This document shows positions 15,618 to 25,343 of a stretch of 52,393 nucleotides of DNA, in pieces. The DNA is from CAG-411 sp050875145 (GTDB lineage Bacteria; Bacillota; Clostridia; Lachnospirales; Lachnospiraceae): contig JBNMLH010000021.1 of assembly GCA_050875145.1 (NCBI GenBank), forward strand, positions 1 to 52,393. Reading direction: 5' to 3'. The notes beneath the pieces were generated by a model. It worked only from the letters and a program-made list of their open reading frames with translations. It was not told the origin of the DNA and searched no databases. The position numbers were made by a program, and so were the translations under genes. Numbering within the stretch: position 1 is the first letter of the stretch; each line of letters opens with the position of its first letter.

Positions 15618-18600
15618 TTAAATCTTGGCAATATCAATTACCTCTGCAACACCATGTTTTTGTGTTTCCAAACTTGTAATCAAAGCTCTTGCAGTGTCCA
15701 ATGCAGTAAGACAATTTACTCCTGTCTCTATTGCGGTTCTACGGATAATAAATCCGTCTCTATTTTTATCGTCTCTTGTTGGTGTATCAATAACCAAATC
15801 AATTTGATGTCCCAAAAGTAAATCCATCAATGTTGGAGATTCCTGATCAATACGATTGACAGGAGTCGCTGTTACACCATTTTCATTTAATACTTTAGCA
15901 GTTCCGCGAGTTGCATAAATCTGGTATCCAAAGTTCAAATATCTTCTAGCAATTTCTACAATTTCTTCTTTGTCATTATCTTTTACACTAATAATCATCT
16001 TTTTATGCTTTGGCAATTCTACTCCTGCTCCCTGGAACGCCTTATATAATGCATCATTAAAATTAGAGGCAATTCCAAGACACTCACCAGTAGATTTCAT
16101 TTCTGGTCCAAGGCTAATATCTGCACCTCTAAGCTTTTCAAACGAGAATACAGGCATCTTAATTGCAATATAATTAGATTTCTTCTGCAAACCATATCCA
16201 TAACCTAAATCTGTAATCTTAGAACCTAAAATGACATGTGTAGCCAAATCTACAATTGGAATACTTGTTACCTTACTAATATATGGTACGGTACGGCTGG
16301 AACGAGGATTTACCTCAATTACATATACACCATCTTCAGTTACGATAAACTGAATGTTAATCAATCCAATTACATGAAGTGATTTTGCAAGTTTTCTTGT
16401 ATAATCCACAATTGTATCAATAATCTCGTCTGATAATGACTGTGCTGGATATACAGAAATACTATCTCCTGAATGAATACCAGCTCTCTCAATATGCTCC
16501 ATAATACCAGGAATTAAAATATCATCCCCATCGCAAACTGCATCTACTTCAATTTCCTTGCCTTGCAAATATTTATCAACCAAAATCGGATGTTCCTGTT
16601 CATAACGATTGATAATTTCCATAAATTTAATAATATCATCGTCTGAAATAGCAATCTGCATGCCCTGTCCACCAAGTACATAAGAAGGACGTACTAATAC
16701 AGGATATCCCAATTCATTTGCAACCTTTAATGCTTCTTCTGTTGTAAATACAGTTCCACCTGCTGCTCTTGGAATCTTGCATTCTTGCAAAATCTGATCG
16801 AATAATTCTCTATCTTCTGCTGCATCTACATTTTCTGCACTGGTTCCAAGAATAGGAACTCCCATCTTCATAAGTGCTTCTGTCAATTTAATAGCTGTCT
16901 GACCACCAAATTGAACAACCGCACCATCTGGCTTCTCAATATCTACAATACTTTCTACATCTTCTGCTGTCAAAGGTTCAAAGTAAAGCTTATCTGCAAT
17001 ATCAAAGTCCGTACTAACTGTCTCAGGATTGTTATTGACAATAATTGTTTCGTATCCTTTTTCTTTTAATGCCCATACACTGTGTACAGAACAATAGTCA
17101 AACTCAATACCCTGACCGATACGAATTGGTCCTGAACCAAGTACCATAATTCTCTTCTTGGTCTTTTCGTCTTTTACTTCATTCTCGCTACCAAAACAAC
17201 TATAATAATATGGAGTTGCTGCTTCAAATTCAGCCGCACAAGTATCTACCATCTTATAGGCAGCTACAATTCCATTTTCCTTACGCATCTTTTTAATTTC
17301 ATCTTCTGTCTTACCTGTCATTCTGGCAATCACACTGTCAGGAAACTCAATTCTTTTGGCTTCCTTCAATGTTTCTACGGTAAGCTCTTCGCTCTTTAAC
17401 TTCTGCTCCATCTCTACTAAAATTGCAATTTTATCAATGAACCAATTGTCAATCTTAGTAATTTCATGAATCTTTTCATAAGGAATCCCCTTACGAACAG
17501 CCTCCGCAATTACATAAATACGACGATCATCTACTACATGTAACTGTTCTAATAAATCTTCTACAGAATAGTCTGTAAACTCTCCTGTATCAAGACTATC
17601 CAAATGCTGTTCCAAGGAACGAATTGCTTTCATAAGTGCACCTTCAAAGTTATTGCAGATACTCATAACTTCTCCAGTTGCTTTCATCTGTGTTGTAAGT
17701 GTTCTCTTGGCTGAAATAAATTTATCAAATGGAAGTCTTGGAATTTTAACAACACAATAATCCAATGTTGGCTCAAAACTTGCATAAGTTTTTCCTGTAA
17801 TTGCATTTGGAATCTCATCTAACGTATATCCCAATGCAATCTTTGCTGCAACCTTTGCAATTGGATATCCAGTTGCTTTAGATGCCAATGCAGAAGAACG
17901 GCTAACACGAGGATTTACCTCAATAACACAATATTCAAATGTAGTTGGATGTAAAGCGAACTGCACGTTACAACCACCTGTAATATTTAATTCTGTAATA
18001 ATATTTAATGCAGAAGTACGAAGCATCTGGTACTCTTTATCACCTAAAGTCTGGGAAGGTGCAACTACGATACTGTCACCTGTATGAACACCTACAGGGT
18101 CTAAATTTTCCATGTTACATACTGTAATACAGTTTCCCGCACTATCACGCATTACCTCATACTCTACTTCTTTCCATCCTGCGATACAACGCTCAATCAA
18201 ACACTGTCCCACACGGCTTAAGCGAAGTCCGTTAGAACAAATTTCAACTAACTGTTCCTCATCATGTGCAATACCACCGCCGCTACCGCCTAATGTATAA
18301 GCAGGACGAATTACAACCGGATAACCAATTGTATTCGTAAAACGGATTGCATCTTCTACTGTAGTTACTACTTCACTGGCAGCACATGGCTCATTAATCT
18401 TCTCCATGGTATTTTTAAATTCCAAACGATCCTCTGCCTTTTTAATGGTAAGAGATGTTGTACCAATCAGACGAACATTGTTGTCTTTTAAGTATCCACA
18501 TTCTTCTAATTCCATTGCAAGATTCAAAGCTGCCTGTCCACCAAGAGTTGGAAGAACACTATCTGGTTTCTCTTTTTCGATAATCTTCTTTACAACATCA

Positions 18601-18812
18601 GTTGTCAAAGGCTCAATATAAACCATATCAGCAATATCTTTATCTGTCATGATCGTAGCGGGATTTGAATTTAATAATACTACCTCTACGCCTTCTTCCT
18701 TCAAAGAACGACATGCCTGTGTACCAGCATAGTCAAACTCTGCTGCCTGTCCAATTACAATCGGACCAGAACCTATTACTAAAACCTTTTTAATATCTGC
18801 TATCTTTGGCAT
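15618..18812 (-). CDS. carB: Carbamoyl-phosphate synthase large subunit
   Basis: 1064 residues, standard length. There are two homologous ATP-grasp halves: the first from KKVLVIGSGPIVIGQAAEFDY (carboxyphosphate domain) and the second from RIMVLGSGPIRIGQGIEFDY near residue 550. The C-terminal ~130 residues form the allosteric MGS-like domain (ATRGTAKVLNENGV, DLVIDTPT). It makes carbamoyl phosphate for pyrimidine and arginine synthesis from bicarbonate, ATP and ammonia delivered by CarA. The start follows the carA stop after one base. Confidence 0.98.
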   Translation of the reverse strand: MPKIADIKKVLVIGSGPIVIGQAAEFDYAGTQACRSLKEEGVEVVLLNSNPATIMTDKDIADMVYIEPLTTDVVKKIIEKEKPDSVLPTLGGQAALNLAMELEECGYLKDNNVRLIGTTSLTIKKAEDRLEFKNTMEKINEPCAASEVVTTVEDAIRFTNTIGYPVVIRPAYTLGGSGGGIAHDEEQLVEICSNGLRLSRVGQCLIERCIAGWKEVEYEVMRDSAGNCITVCNMENLDPVGVHTGDSIVVAPSQTLGDKEYQMLRTSALNIITELNITGGCNVQFALHPTTFEYCVIEVNPRVSRSSALASKATGYPIAKVAAKIALGYTLDEIPNAITGKTYASFEPTLDYCVVKIPRLPFDKFISAKRTLTTQMKATGEVMSICNNFEGALMKAIRSLEQHLDSLDTGEFTDYSVEDLLEQLHVVDDRRIYVIAEAVRKGIPYEKIHEITKIDNWFIDKIAILVEMEQKLKSEELTVETLKEAKRIEFPDSVIARMTGKTEDEIKKMRKENGIVAAYKMVDTCAAEFEAATPYYYSCFGSENEVKDEKTKKRIMVLGSGPIRIGQGIEFDYCSVHSVWALKEKGYETIIVNNNPETVSTDFDIADKLYFEPLTAEDVESIVDIEKPDGAVVQFGGQTAIKLTEALMKMGVPILGTSAENVDAAEDRELFDQILQECKIPRAAGGTVFTTEEALKVANELGYPVLVRPSYVLGGQGMQIAISDDDIIKFMEIINRYEQEHPILVDKYLQGKEIEVDAVCDGDDILIPGIMEHIERAGIHSGDSISVYPAQSLSDEIIDTIVDYTRKLAKSLHVIGLINIQFIVTEDGVYVIEVNPRSSRTVPYISKVTSIPIVDLATHVILGSKITDLGYGYGLQKKSNYIAIKMPVFSFEKLRGADISLGPEMKSTGECLGIASNFNDALYKAFQGAGVELPKHKKMIISVKDNDKEEIVEIARRYLNFGYQIYATRGTAKVLNENGVTATPVNRIDQESPTLMDLLLGHQIDLVIDTPTRDDKNRDGFIIRRTAIETGVNCLTALDTARALITSLETQKHGVAEVIDIAKI

Positions 18813-18813
18813 A

Positions 18814-19914
18814 TTACTTTGACACCTCCATCATTTTCATAAACTCTTCAAACAACAATTCAGAATCTTTTGGTCCACCACATGCTTCTGGATGGAACTG
18901 TACAGTAAATACATTTTGTTTTAAATAACTTAATCCTTCTACCGTTTTATCGTTTACATTGATAAATCTAACTTTTGCAATCTCTGGATCTATTGTAGTG
19001 TCATCTACAACATATCCGTGATTCTGTGAAGAAATATATACACGACCACTCTCTAAGTCCTTCACAGGATGATTCACTCCACGATGTCCATATTTCATCT
19101 TATAAGTCTTAGCTCCGTTGGCTAATGCCATAAGCTGATGTCCAAGACAAATCGCAAAAATTGGAATACCTGATGCATATAATTTCTTAATCTGCTCTAT
19201 GATTGTCACGCACTCTGCTGGATCTCCAGGTCCATTTGTCAACATAATACCGTCTGGATTCATTGCAATAATATCCTCTGCATTTGACATTGCAGGAAAT
19301 ACTTTTACAGCACAACCTCTCTTTAGGAGACAGCGAATAATGTTATTCTTTGTTCCCAAGTCCAATACAGCAACCTTCTTTTTCACAGGAACAACTTCTG
19401 TTCCTAAATCTCCAGGCTGAAATTCTGACACAGCTTTGCAGGTAACTTTTTCTACGACTCTTCTAACCTTGTATTCTTTAATCTGTGCCTTCACAGCTTC
19501 TAAGTCATACGCTTCATTTGTGGTTATCATTCCGTTCATAGTACCCTTTTCACGCAATATTTTTGTAAGGGCTCTTGTATCAATCCCAGCAATTCCCGGA
19601 ATATCGTTCTTAATTAAAAACTCTTCAATTCCAGCTTCGTTTCTAAAGTTGCTTGCGAGTCTGGAAATCTCTCTTACAATATAACCATCTGGCCAAGCCT
19701 TCTTAGACTCCATATCTTCATAACACACACCATAATTACCGATCAATGGATATGTCATTGTAACTGCTTGTCCAGCATAACTTGGATCCGTTAATACCTC
19801 CAAATAACCTGTCATTGAAGTATTAAATACAATTTCACTGATTACCTCTTTTTTGGCTCCAATACTTGTACCTGTAAATACAGTTCCATCCTCCAGTATA
19901 AGAAAAGCTTTCAT
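18814..19914 (-). CDS. carA: Carbamoyl-phosphate synthase small (glutaminase) subunit
   Basis: 366 residues from MKAFLILEDGTVFTG. The N-terminal CPSase domain is followed by a class I glutamine amidotransferase domain with the nucleophile in FAICLGHQLMALA and the His/Glu pair in TVQFHPEA. It releases ammonia from glutamine for CarB. The frame runs to 19983, but the extra residues (MPFSIFSSNCC...) are not family-like. Starts at 19914 and 19926 (MVYYMKAF, just after AAAGGAAT) are both possible. No separate argininosuccinate or pyrimidine genes adjoin it. Confidence 0.96.
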   Translation of the reverse strand: MKAFLILEDGTVFTGTSIGAKKEVISEIVFNTSMTGYLEVLTDPSYAGQAVTMTYPLIGNYGVCYEDMESKKAWPDGYIVREISRLASNFRNEAGIEEFLIKNDIPGIAGIDTRALTKILREKGTMNGMITTNEAYDLEAVKAQIKEYKVRRVVEKVTCKAVSEFQPGDLGTEVVPVKKKVAVLDLGTKNNIIRCLLKRGCAVKVFPAMSNAEDIIAMNPDGIMLTNGPGDPAECVTIIEQIKKLYASGIPIFAICLGHQLMALANGAKTYKMKYGHRGVNHPVKDLESGRVYISSQNHGYVVDDTTIDPEIAKVRFINVNDKTVEGLSYLKQNVFTVQFHPEACGGPKDSELLFEEFMKMMEVSK

Positions 19915-20108
19915 ATAATACACCATATTCCTTTCTTCTTTATTTTGTTGACAACAGTTTGAACTGAATATAGAAAAAGGCAAAAAAAAATAACAATCAC
20001 CATTGACCTTCTTTTTTCTTTCTATGCCTCATTTTTCTCTTTTCTCTCAAAAATACCCCGTACCAAACTGAATAATCTGTGAGATTTATTTCTTCTCAAA
20101 TTGTTATG

Positions 20109-20137
20109 ATTCTATCATAAAAATACACGAATTACAA
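20109..20137 (-). promoter_or_regulatory. Candidate promoter of carAB
   Basis: Minus strand TTGTAA (20137-20132), 17 bases, TAGAAT (20114-20109). A ~190-base leader follows. It contains a weak CAAT-GGTG-ATTG hairpin with eight T after it (around 19990-20007), which might be an attenuator; no PyrR anti-antiterminator consensus is apparent. Confidence 0.5.
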
Positions 20138-20200
20138 GCCCCTTTTTGAATGTTATGTCTTTTTCACAATATTTTTGTCGAAAATCAAAAAAATATCTAC

Positions 20201-20229
20201 TTGTGAAATCTAGCACTAAGGTTTAAAAT
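20201..20229 (+). promoter_or_regulatory. Candidate promoter of the SulP gene
   Basis: TTGTGA (20201-20206), 17 bases, TAAAAT (20224-20229). Predicted transcription starts just before the hairpin at 20239-20283, leaving a ~130-base leader. Confidence 0.5.
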
Positions 20230-20238
20230 AAGAGGTCG

Positions 20239-20283
20239 CGTGTTACAGACTACATTTCTTGCTTTGGTCTGTCAACAATCACG
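20239..20283 (+). promoter_or_regulatory. Hairpin at the predicted 5' end of the SulP mRNA
   Basis: Outer CGTG/CACG and inner ACAGAC/GTCTGT pairings enclose a 16-base loop. The element does not match a riboswitch I know and has no T run, so it is not a terminator. It may stabilise the mRNA or bind a protein. Confidence 0.4.
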
Positions 20284-20367
20284 TAACTATTTTGATTCTA
20301 TCATTCTTTTTATTTCTAAATCCAAATGGTTACAATATTATTTCACAATTCTAGGAGGTCTATTCAA

Positions 20368-22080
20368 ATGGAAAAATTAAAACCAAAATTATTTTCCGTC
20401 ATGAAACACTACTCAAGGGAACAATTTATAAAGGATATTATTTCCGGTATTATTGTTGCAATTATTGCACTTCCCCTGTCAATTGCTCTGGCAATCGCAT
20501 CTGGAGCACAACCGGTTCAAGGACTATATACAGCAATTATTGCTGGATTCTTCATCTCTTTCTTAGGTGGTAGCCGCGTACAAATTGGTGGTCCTACCGC
20601 TGCTTTCGTTACAATTATCTATGGTATTGTAAAAAATCCAGACTATGGCTTTGATGGTTTGATTGTTGCCACAATTATGGCTGGTGTTATTTTAATCATT
20701 ATGGGCTTATGCCGTTTTGGAAGTCTGATTAAATACATTCCTTACACAATTACCACCGGATTTACCGCAGGAATTGCCGTAACACTTGCCGTTGGACAGC
20801 TAAAGGATTTTATGGGACTACACATTGCATCGGTTCCATCTGAATTTTTAGACAAAATTCAATCCTACGCATCTCACATCCATACGATTAATACATATGC
20901 ACTCGCCATTGGATTACTGGCACTTGCCATTCATATTATATGGCCATGGTTGGTTTCCAAGCTTCCTGCACCTGTATCTTCCATCGCAGATAAGCTTCCT
21001 GCCTCCTTACTGGCAATTATCATTACTACAATTGTAACTTTGTTCCTCAATGGGGACCACGTTGTCGTTGCTACTATTGGTTCTTCTTACGAAAATGTTT
21101 CTAACGCATTACCAAAACTATCTATTCCAAACGTAAATCTGGCTATGATCCGAAATTTAATCTCTCCAGCATTTACAATTGCAATCTTAGCAGGTATTGA
21201 ATCTTTGTTATCCTGCGTTGTATCTGATGGTATGATTGGAAGCAAGCATCGTTCCAATATGGAATTGATTGCTCAGGGTACTGGTAATATTTTTTCTGCA
21301 TTATTTGGTGGTATTCCAGCAACTGGTGCCATTGCCAGAACCGCAGCAAACGTTAAAAACGGTGGTCGTACTCCAATTGCAGGTATCGTTCATTCCATTA
21401 CTCTTGTTTTAGTTTTAGTTCTGCTAATGCCACTAGCAAAATTAATACCTATGCCTGCACTTGCAGCCGTTTTAATCATGGTAGCTTACAATATGTGCGG
21501 CTGGAGAGAATTTGTACGTTTACTGAAATCCTCTCCAAAAAGTGATATTCTTGTACTGTTGGCAACCTTCTTCTTAACTGTAATTTTTGATTTGGTAGTT
21601 GCTATTGAAGTTGGTATTGTTTTAGCTGCTATTCTCTTCATGAAACGAATGTCCGATGTTACTACAATGCAGGGCTGGAATTACTTAGATGATGGCGAAG
21701 ATGATGAAAATGATATGGATAACCTCTCTTATAAAAAAGTTCCAAGAGGCGTTGCTGTTTATGAAATCATTGGACCAATGTTCTTCGCAGCTACTGACAA
21801 ATTCTTAGATGTAACAACCGCAGAACATGGACAGATAAAAATCGTTATTATTCGTATGCGTGGTGTTCCTGCCATGGATGTAACTGCACTTCATAGTTTA
21901 GAAGGGCTTTATGATACCTGTAAAAAGAAAGGTATTAAATTATTATTCTCTCATGTACAAGAACAACCTTACCACACAATGGATAAAGCTGGATTTATAC
22001 AACAACTCGGAGAAGCTAATTTCCGCAAAAATATTGACGATGCTCTAGACTATGCAACCTCATTACTAGCACAAAATTAG
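20368..22080 (+). CDS. SulP (SLC26-like) inorganic anion transporter with STAS domain
   Basis: 570 residues from the ATG that follows AGGAGG (the frame runs to 20326 without a site). A transmembrane domain of about 12-14 helices (~25-435) has the family segments ISGIIVAIIALPLSIALAIASGA and FLGGSRVQIGGPTAAFVTI. A C-terminal STAS domain (~465-565, RGVAVYEIIGPMFFAATDKF, GVPAMDVTALHSLE) follows. Members carry sulfate, bicarbonate or other anions; the substrate cannot be read here. The dedicated sulfate ABC system 27 kb away makes bicarbonate or a low-affinity sulfate route equally likely. It is monocistronic, with its own promoter and terminator. Confidence 0.9.
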   Translation: MEKLKPKLFSVMKHYSREQFIKDIISGIIVAIIALPLSIALAIASGAQPVQGLYTAIIAGFFISFLGGSRVQIGGPTAAFVTIIYGIVKNPDYGFDGLIVATIMAGVILIIMGLCRFGSLIKYIPYTITTGFTAGIAVTLAVGQLKDFMGLHIASVPSEFLDKIQSYASHIHTINTYALAIGLLALAIHIIWPWLVSKLPAPVSSIADKLPASLLAIIITTIVTLFLNGDHVVVATIGSSYENVSNALPKLSIPNVNLAMIRNLISPAFTIAILAGIESLLSCVVSDGMIGSKHRSNMELIAQGTGNIFSALFGGIPATGAIARTAANVKNGGRTPIAGIVHSITLVLVLVLLMPLAKLIPMPALAAVLIMVAYNMCGWREFVRLLKSSPKSDILVLLATFFLTVIFDLVVAIEVGIVLAAILFMKRMSDVTTMQGWNYLDDGEDDENDMDNLSYKKVPRGVAVYEIIGPMFFAATDKFLDVTTAEHGQIKIVIIRMRGVPAMDVTALHSLEGLYDTCKKKGIKLLFSHVQEQPYHTMDKAGFIQQLGEANFRKNIDDALDYATSLLAQN

Positions 22081-22093
22081 TATCTACTTTTTC

Positions 22094-22156
22094 GTGTGTA
22101 ACATAATTACGTTTAAAATTTCTTAGAAAATAGTAATTATGTTGCACACTTTTTTC
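22094..22156 (+). terminator. Terminator of the SulP gene
   Basis: Long arms GTGTGTAACATAATTAC (22094-22110) and GTAATTATGTTGCACAC (22133-22149), with one mismatch, followed by seven T. Confidence 0.85.
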
Positions 22157-22206
22157 TTTCTATCATATACTTACTAAAGAAATCCTATGTAGGAGCTGTT
22201 TTCTAA

Positions 22207-23469
22207 ATGGAAACTTTAATTAATAACACCCCTCAAAACTCCAGCGGAACTTTAAAAGTGCAGGTCACTTCTATTCTAAATGCAAGACCAATCGTTGATG
22301 CCACAATACGAATCAGTATAACTGGTGCCCCTGAAGATGAATTCTATGAAACGCAAACAAATATGGTAGGTCAGACAGAAGATATTGTTCTGCCAACTCC
22401 AAGTGAAGAACTCAGCCAAGAACCTTCTGCCGAAATGCCCTACGCAGAGTATAACCTGCAAATCAGTGCACCCAGTTTTGAAACAATTGAAATTGTCGGT
22501 GTTAATGTTCTGGCAAATACTCTATCCATTCAAAATATTGTAATGGTACCAATTCAGCAGGAAATTCCTCCAACTGCATCTGTTTATATTATTCCTCCTA
22601 ATACATTATATGGAGATTTTCCTCCAAAAATTGCAGAAGCAGAAACAAAGCCAACAACTGAAACAGGAGAAATTGTTTTAAGCCGCGTTGTTGTACCAGA
22701 ATACATCATTGTACATGATGGTCCTCCCGCTGATCGTTCTGCTACGGATTACTATGTCAAATACAAAGATTACATTAAAAATGTAGCTTCCAGCGAAATC
22801 TATGCGACCTGGCCAGAGGCTACGATTATTGCTAACGTACTTGCTATTCAATCTTTTACTTTAAATAGAATTTATACCGAATGGTATAGAAACAAAGGAT
22901 ATAATTTTAATATCACCACATCTACTGCCTATGACCAGAAGTGGGTACACAATCGAAATATTTTTGATACTATCTCTGAAATTGTCGATGGTATTTTTGA
23001 CCAATATCTGGCACGACCAAATATCACTCAACCAATCTTAACGCAATATTGTGATGGAAGACGTGTTACATGCCCAAACTGGCTCTCCCAATGGGGTTCA
23101 AAAGATTTAGGTGATAGAGGCTACTCTGCAAGTGAAATTATAAAATATTACTACGGAGATAGTATGTACATTTCCACTGCCGAAGAAATAGCAGGTATTC
23201 CTGCTTCTTGGCCTGGAGCTGACCTATCCGTTGGTTCTTCGGGAAGTAAGGTTGCTCAACTGCAAAGACAGCTCAATGTAATTTCCAAAGGATATCCTCT
23301 AATTCCAAAGGTTGCTGAAGATGGCATCTATGGTGAACGCACAGCAGATGCTGTACGTGTATTCCAACAGATATTCAATCTTCCACAAACGGGAGTGGTT
23401 GACTTTTCTACCTGGTATAAAATTTCAGAAGTTTATGTCGGTGTCAGCCGAATAGCAGAACTGGTTTAA
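22207..23469 (+). CDS. sleC: SleC-like spore cortex-lytic protein with peptidoglycan-binding domain
   Basis: 420 residues, close to clostridial SleC (~430). The N-terminal ~120 residues form a beta-rich pro-domain (GTLKVQVTSILNARPIVDATIRI). A middle SpoIID/LytB-like domain (~180-330, with IIANVLAIQSFTLNRIYTEW and TQYCDGRRVTCPNWLSQWGS) is the presumed lytic transglycosylase part. A C-terminal PG_binding_1 domain (~340-405, GSSGSKVAQLQRQLN, DGIYGERTADAVRVFQ) binds cortex. There is no signal peptide, as in SleC, which is packaged in the spore. This implies a spore-former that germinates by cortex lysis. Its stop codon overlaps that of the convergent deacetylase gene. Confidence 0.75.
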   Translation: METLINNTPQNSSGTLKVQVTSILNARPIVDATIRISITGAPEDEFYETQTNMVGQTEDIVLPTPSEELSQEPSAEMPYAEYNLQISAPSFETIEIVGVNVLANTLSIQNIVMVPIQQEIPPTASVYIIPPNTLYGDFPPKIAEAETKPTTETGEIVLSRVVVPEYIIVHDGPPADRSATDYYVKYKDYIKNVASSEIYATWPEATIIANVLAIQSFTLNRIYTEWYRNKGYNFNITTSTAYDQKWVHNRNIFDTISEIVDGIFDQYLARPNITQPILTQYCDGRRVTCPNWLSQWGSKDLGDRGYSASEIIKYYYGDSMYISTAEEIAGIPASWPGADLSVGSSGSKVAQLQRQLNVISKGYPLIPKVAEDGIYGERTADAVRVFQQIFNLPQTGVVDFSTWYKISEVYVGVSRIAELV

Positions 23470-24266
23470 TTTCTTGCATACTGATATGGTTTTTCCATAT
23501 GGTCCAATGTATCAAATTTATAACCATCCTGCTTCAACATTACAATAATATCTGGCAACATTTCCGCAGTCAGACAATTTGTATTTGAATCATGCATAAG
23601 CAAAATGGGATGTTCATATCTACCATAATCTTTTTTTATATTTCGTATAATAGAAGATGCAGTAGGAGTTCCAACTGAATCCTCCGCACTAACGTTCCAG
23701 TCACAATAATAGTATCCCTTTTCCTCTAACCAAGGAAGCACTTGCGTATCAATTTTTTTCAAATAATTGTTTGCACTTCCCCAAGGGAAACGACAAAGCT
23801 TTGCTTTCTGCCCCGTAGTTGCATTAATAATATCTTCCGCCTGTAAAAAATCCTTTTTAAATGCCTCTGCAGAAGCATACATTTTATTTGCCTCGTGACT
23901 ATATGTATGAATACCCACTGCATTTCCTTCTTTTACCATTCTCTCAACAATTGGTTTGGTATCAGGAGTAATGTTACTTCCAATCAGAAAAAAGGTGGCA
24001 TTGATCTGATACGCATTCAGAACATCCAGCACTCGTTTTGTATTGCAGGATGGTCCATCATCAAATGTTAGATATGCCACCTTTTGTTCCTTCTTTTCTT
24101 TTTCTTTTTGATTTTCTTCCGTCACGCAGGAAGCCACTGGCTGACTTTCTTCTATTAGAGTTGTTTCCTCGCTTTGCAATTTGTATGTGTAATATTCCAC
24201 ACGAAAACAAGCAAACAACAGGAAAGCTCCAATCACACCAGCTAAAATTCTTTTATATTTTTGCAT
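23466..24266 (-). CDS. Membrane-anchored polysaccharide deacetylase (NodB domain)
   Basis: About 266 residues. A basic start and one hydrophobic helix (~8-25) anchor it outside the membrane, followed by a Lys/Glu-rich linker and a NodB domain (~60-250). The five motifs are present: TFDDGPS (catalytic Asp and metal Asp), HTYSHE (metal His pair), RFPWGSAN, DWNVSAED and LLMHDS. It should remove acetyl groups from peptidoglycan or a related glycan. The start at 24266 has AGGATGG upstream; 24275 is the alternative. The neighbouring SleC-like gene makes a cortex or wall-remodelling role plausible. Confidence 0.88.
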   Translation of the reverse strand: MQKYKRILAGVIGAFLLFACFRVEYYTYKLQSEETTLIEESQPVASCVTEENQKEKEKKEQKVAYLTFDDGPSCNTKRVLDVLNAYQINATFFLIGSNITPDTKPIVERMVKEGNAVGIHTYSHEANKMYASAEAFKKDFLQAEDIINATTGQKAKLCRFPWGSANNYLKKIDTQVLPWLEEKGYYYCDWNVSAEDSVGTPTASSIIRNIKKDYGRYEHPILLMHDSNTNCLTAEMLPDIIVMLKQDGYKFDTLDHMEKPYQYARN

Positions 24267-24333
24267 TCCATCCATCCTCTTATCATCCTATAATACAAAC
24301 TATATGATAAGACAGGATTATTTATTCGCAATG

Positions 24334-25182
24334 TTAAACTGCCACCGGGATATTCTTAATCTGTGGTCCAGTCTGATAATTATCCAGCCGGAAATCATCT
24401 GGTGTAAAGTCATAAAAATTCTTAATTTCCGGATTAATCCAAAAGCTTGGTGCTTCATAAGTTGGACGTGTAATCAACTCTTTCACAAGAGGAATATGTC
24501 GGTCATATATATGCGCATCTGCAATTACATGAACTAATTCTCCTACTTTCATATCACTGACTTGCGCAAACATATGAAGCAGTGCTGCATACTGACACAC
24601 ATTCCAATTATTTGCTGTTAAGATATCCTGACTGCGTTGATTTAATATTCCATTTAAGATTAACTTATCCTCACCAGAACGCTTTGTCACATTAAATGTC
24701 ATACTATATGCGCATGGGTATAAATTCATCTCATGTAAATCCTGAAACGTATAGATATTCGTCATAATACGTCTGCTATATGGATTGTGCTTCAAATCAT
24801 ATAAAACTCTATCCACCTGATCCATTTCGCCTTCTTTATAAATATGTTTTACTCCCATCTGATAACCATATGCTTTTCCAATAGAGCCATCTTCATCCGC
24901 CCAGCTATCCCAAATATGACTGTTTAAGTCATGAATATTATTGGATTTCTTCTGCCAAATCCAAAGTACCTCATCAATGCAACTTTTGATGCCTGTTCTT
25001 CTCAATGTAATTGCAGGAAACTCTTTTGATAAGTCGTAACGATTGATAACTCCGAACTTTTTAATCGTATAGGCAAGACTTCCATCTTCCCATCTTGGAC
25101 GAACCTTCTCACCTTCTGTACTTGTCCCATTTTCTATGATATCCTGACACATATTAATAAATACCTGATCTGCATAACTCAT
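24334..25182 (-). CDS. thyA: Thymidylate synthase
   Basis: 282 residues. It methylates dUMP to dTMP with methylenetetrahydrofolate. The catalytic Cys is in MNLYPCAYSMTFNV (the YPCAY variant of the usual PPCH), followed by LNGILNQRSQDILTANNWNVCQYA, which carries the dUMP-binding Arg/Gln/Asn residues, and DAHIYDRHIPLV near the C-terminus. Length is normal. No folA is adjacent. The gene stands alone, with a 14-bp palindrome just upstream. Confidence 0.95.
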   Translation of the reverse strand: MSYADQVFINMCQDIIENGTSTEGEKVRPRWEDGSLAYTIKKFGVINRYDLSKEFPAITLRRTGIKSCIDEVLWIWQKKSNNIHDLNSHIWDSWADEDGSIGKAYGYQMGVKHIYKEGEMDQVDRVLYDLKHNPYSRRIMTNIYTFQDLHEMNLYPCAYSMTFNVTKRSGEDKLILNGILNQRSQDILTANNWNVCQYAALLHMFAQVSDMKVGELVHVIADAHIYDRHIPLVKELITRPTYEAPSFWINPEIKNFYDFTPDDFRLDNYQTGPQIKNIPVAV

Positions 25183-25209
25183 CTATTTTTACCTCTCTTT
25201 ACAATTGTA

Positions 25210-25223
25210 GCGGTATTTACCGC
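25210..25223. repeat. Palindrome GCGGTA-tt-TACCGC upstream of thyA
   Basis: Six-base perfect arms with a two-base centre, 27 bases before the thyA ATG and immediately upstream of its AGAGAGG site. It could be an operator or a small leader hairpin. No known regulator consensus was matched. Confidence 0.35.
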
Positions 25224-25343
25224 ATAATTACTTTTAATGTTACTACTTCTTTCTTTATAAAGCAATCTTTTTTTCATTATCACAAACCTTATAAATATAG
25301 TAAACTATCGAATTTTTTTCTTTGGCAAGGGAATACTATTTCT

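Noticed and set aside
20239..20283. SulP leader hairpin as a SAM or other sulfur riboswitch
   Set aside because: None of the conserved core motifs of the SAM-I or other common riboswitches could be found; kept only as an unassigned hairpin.
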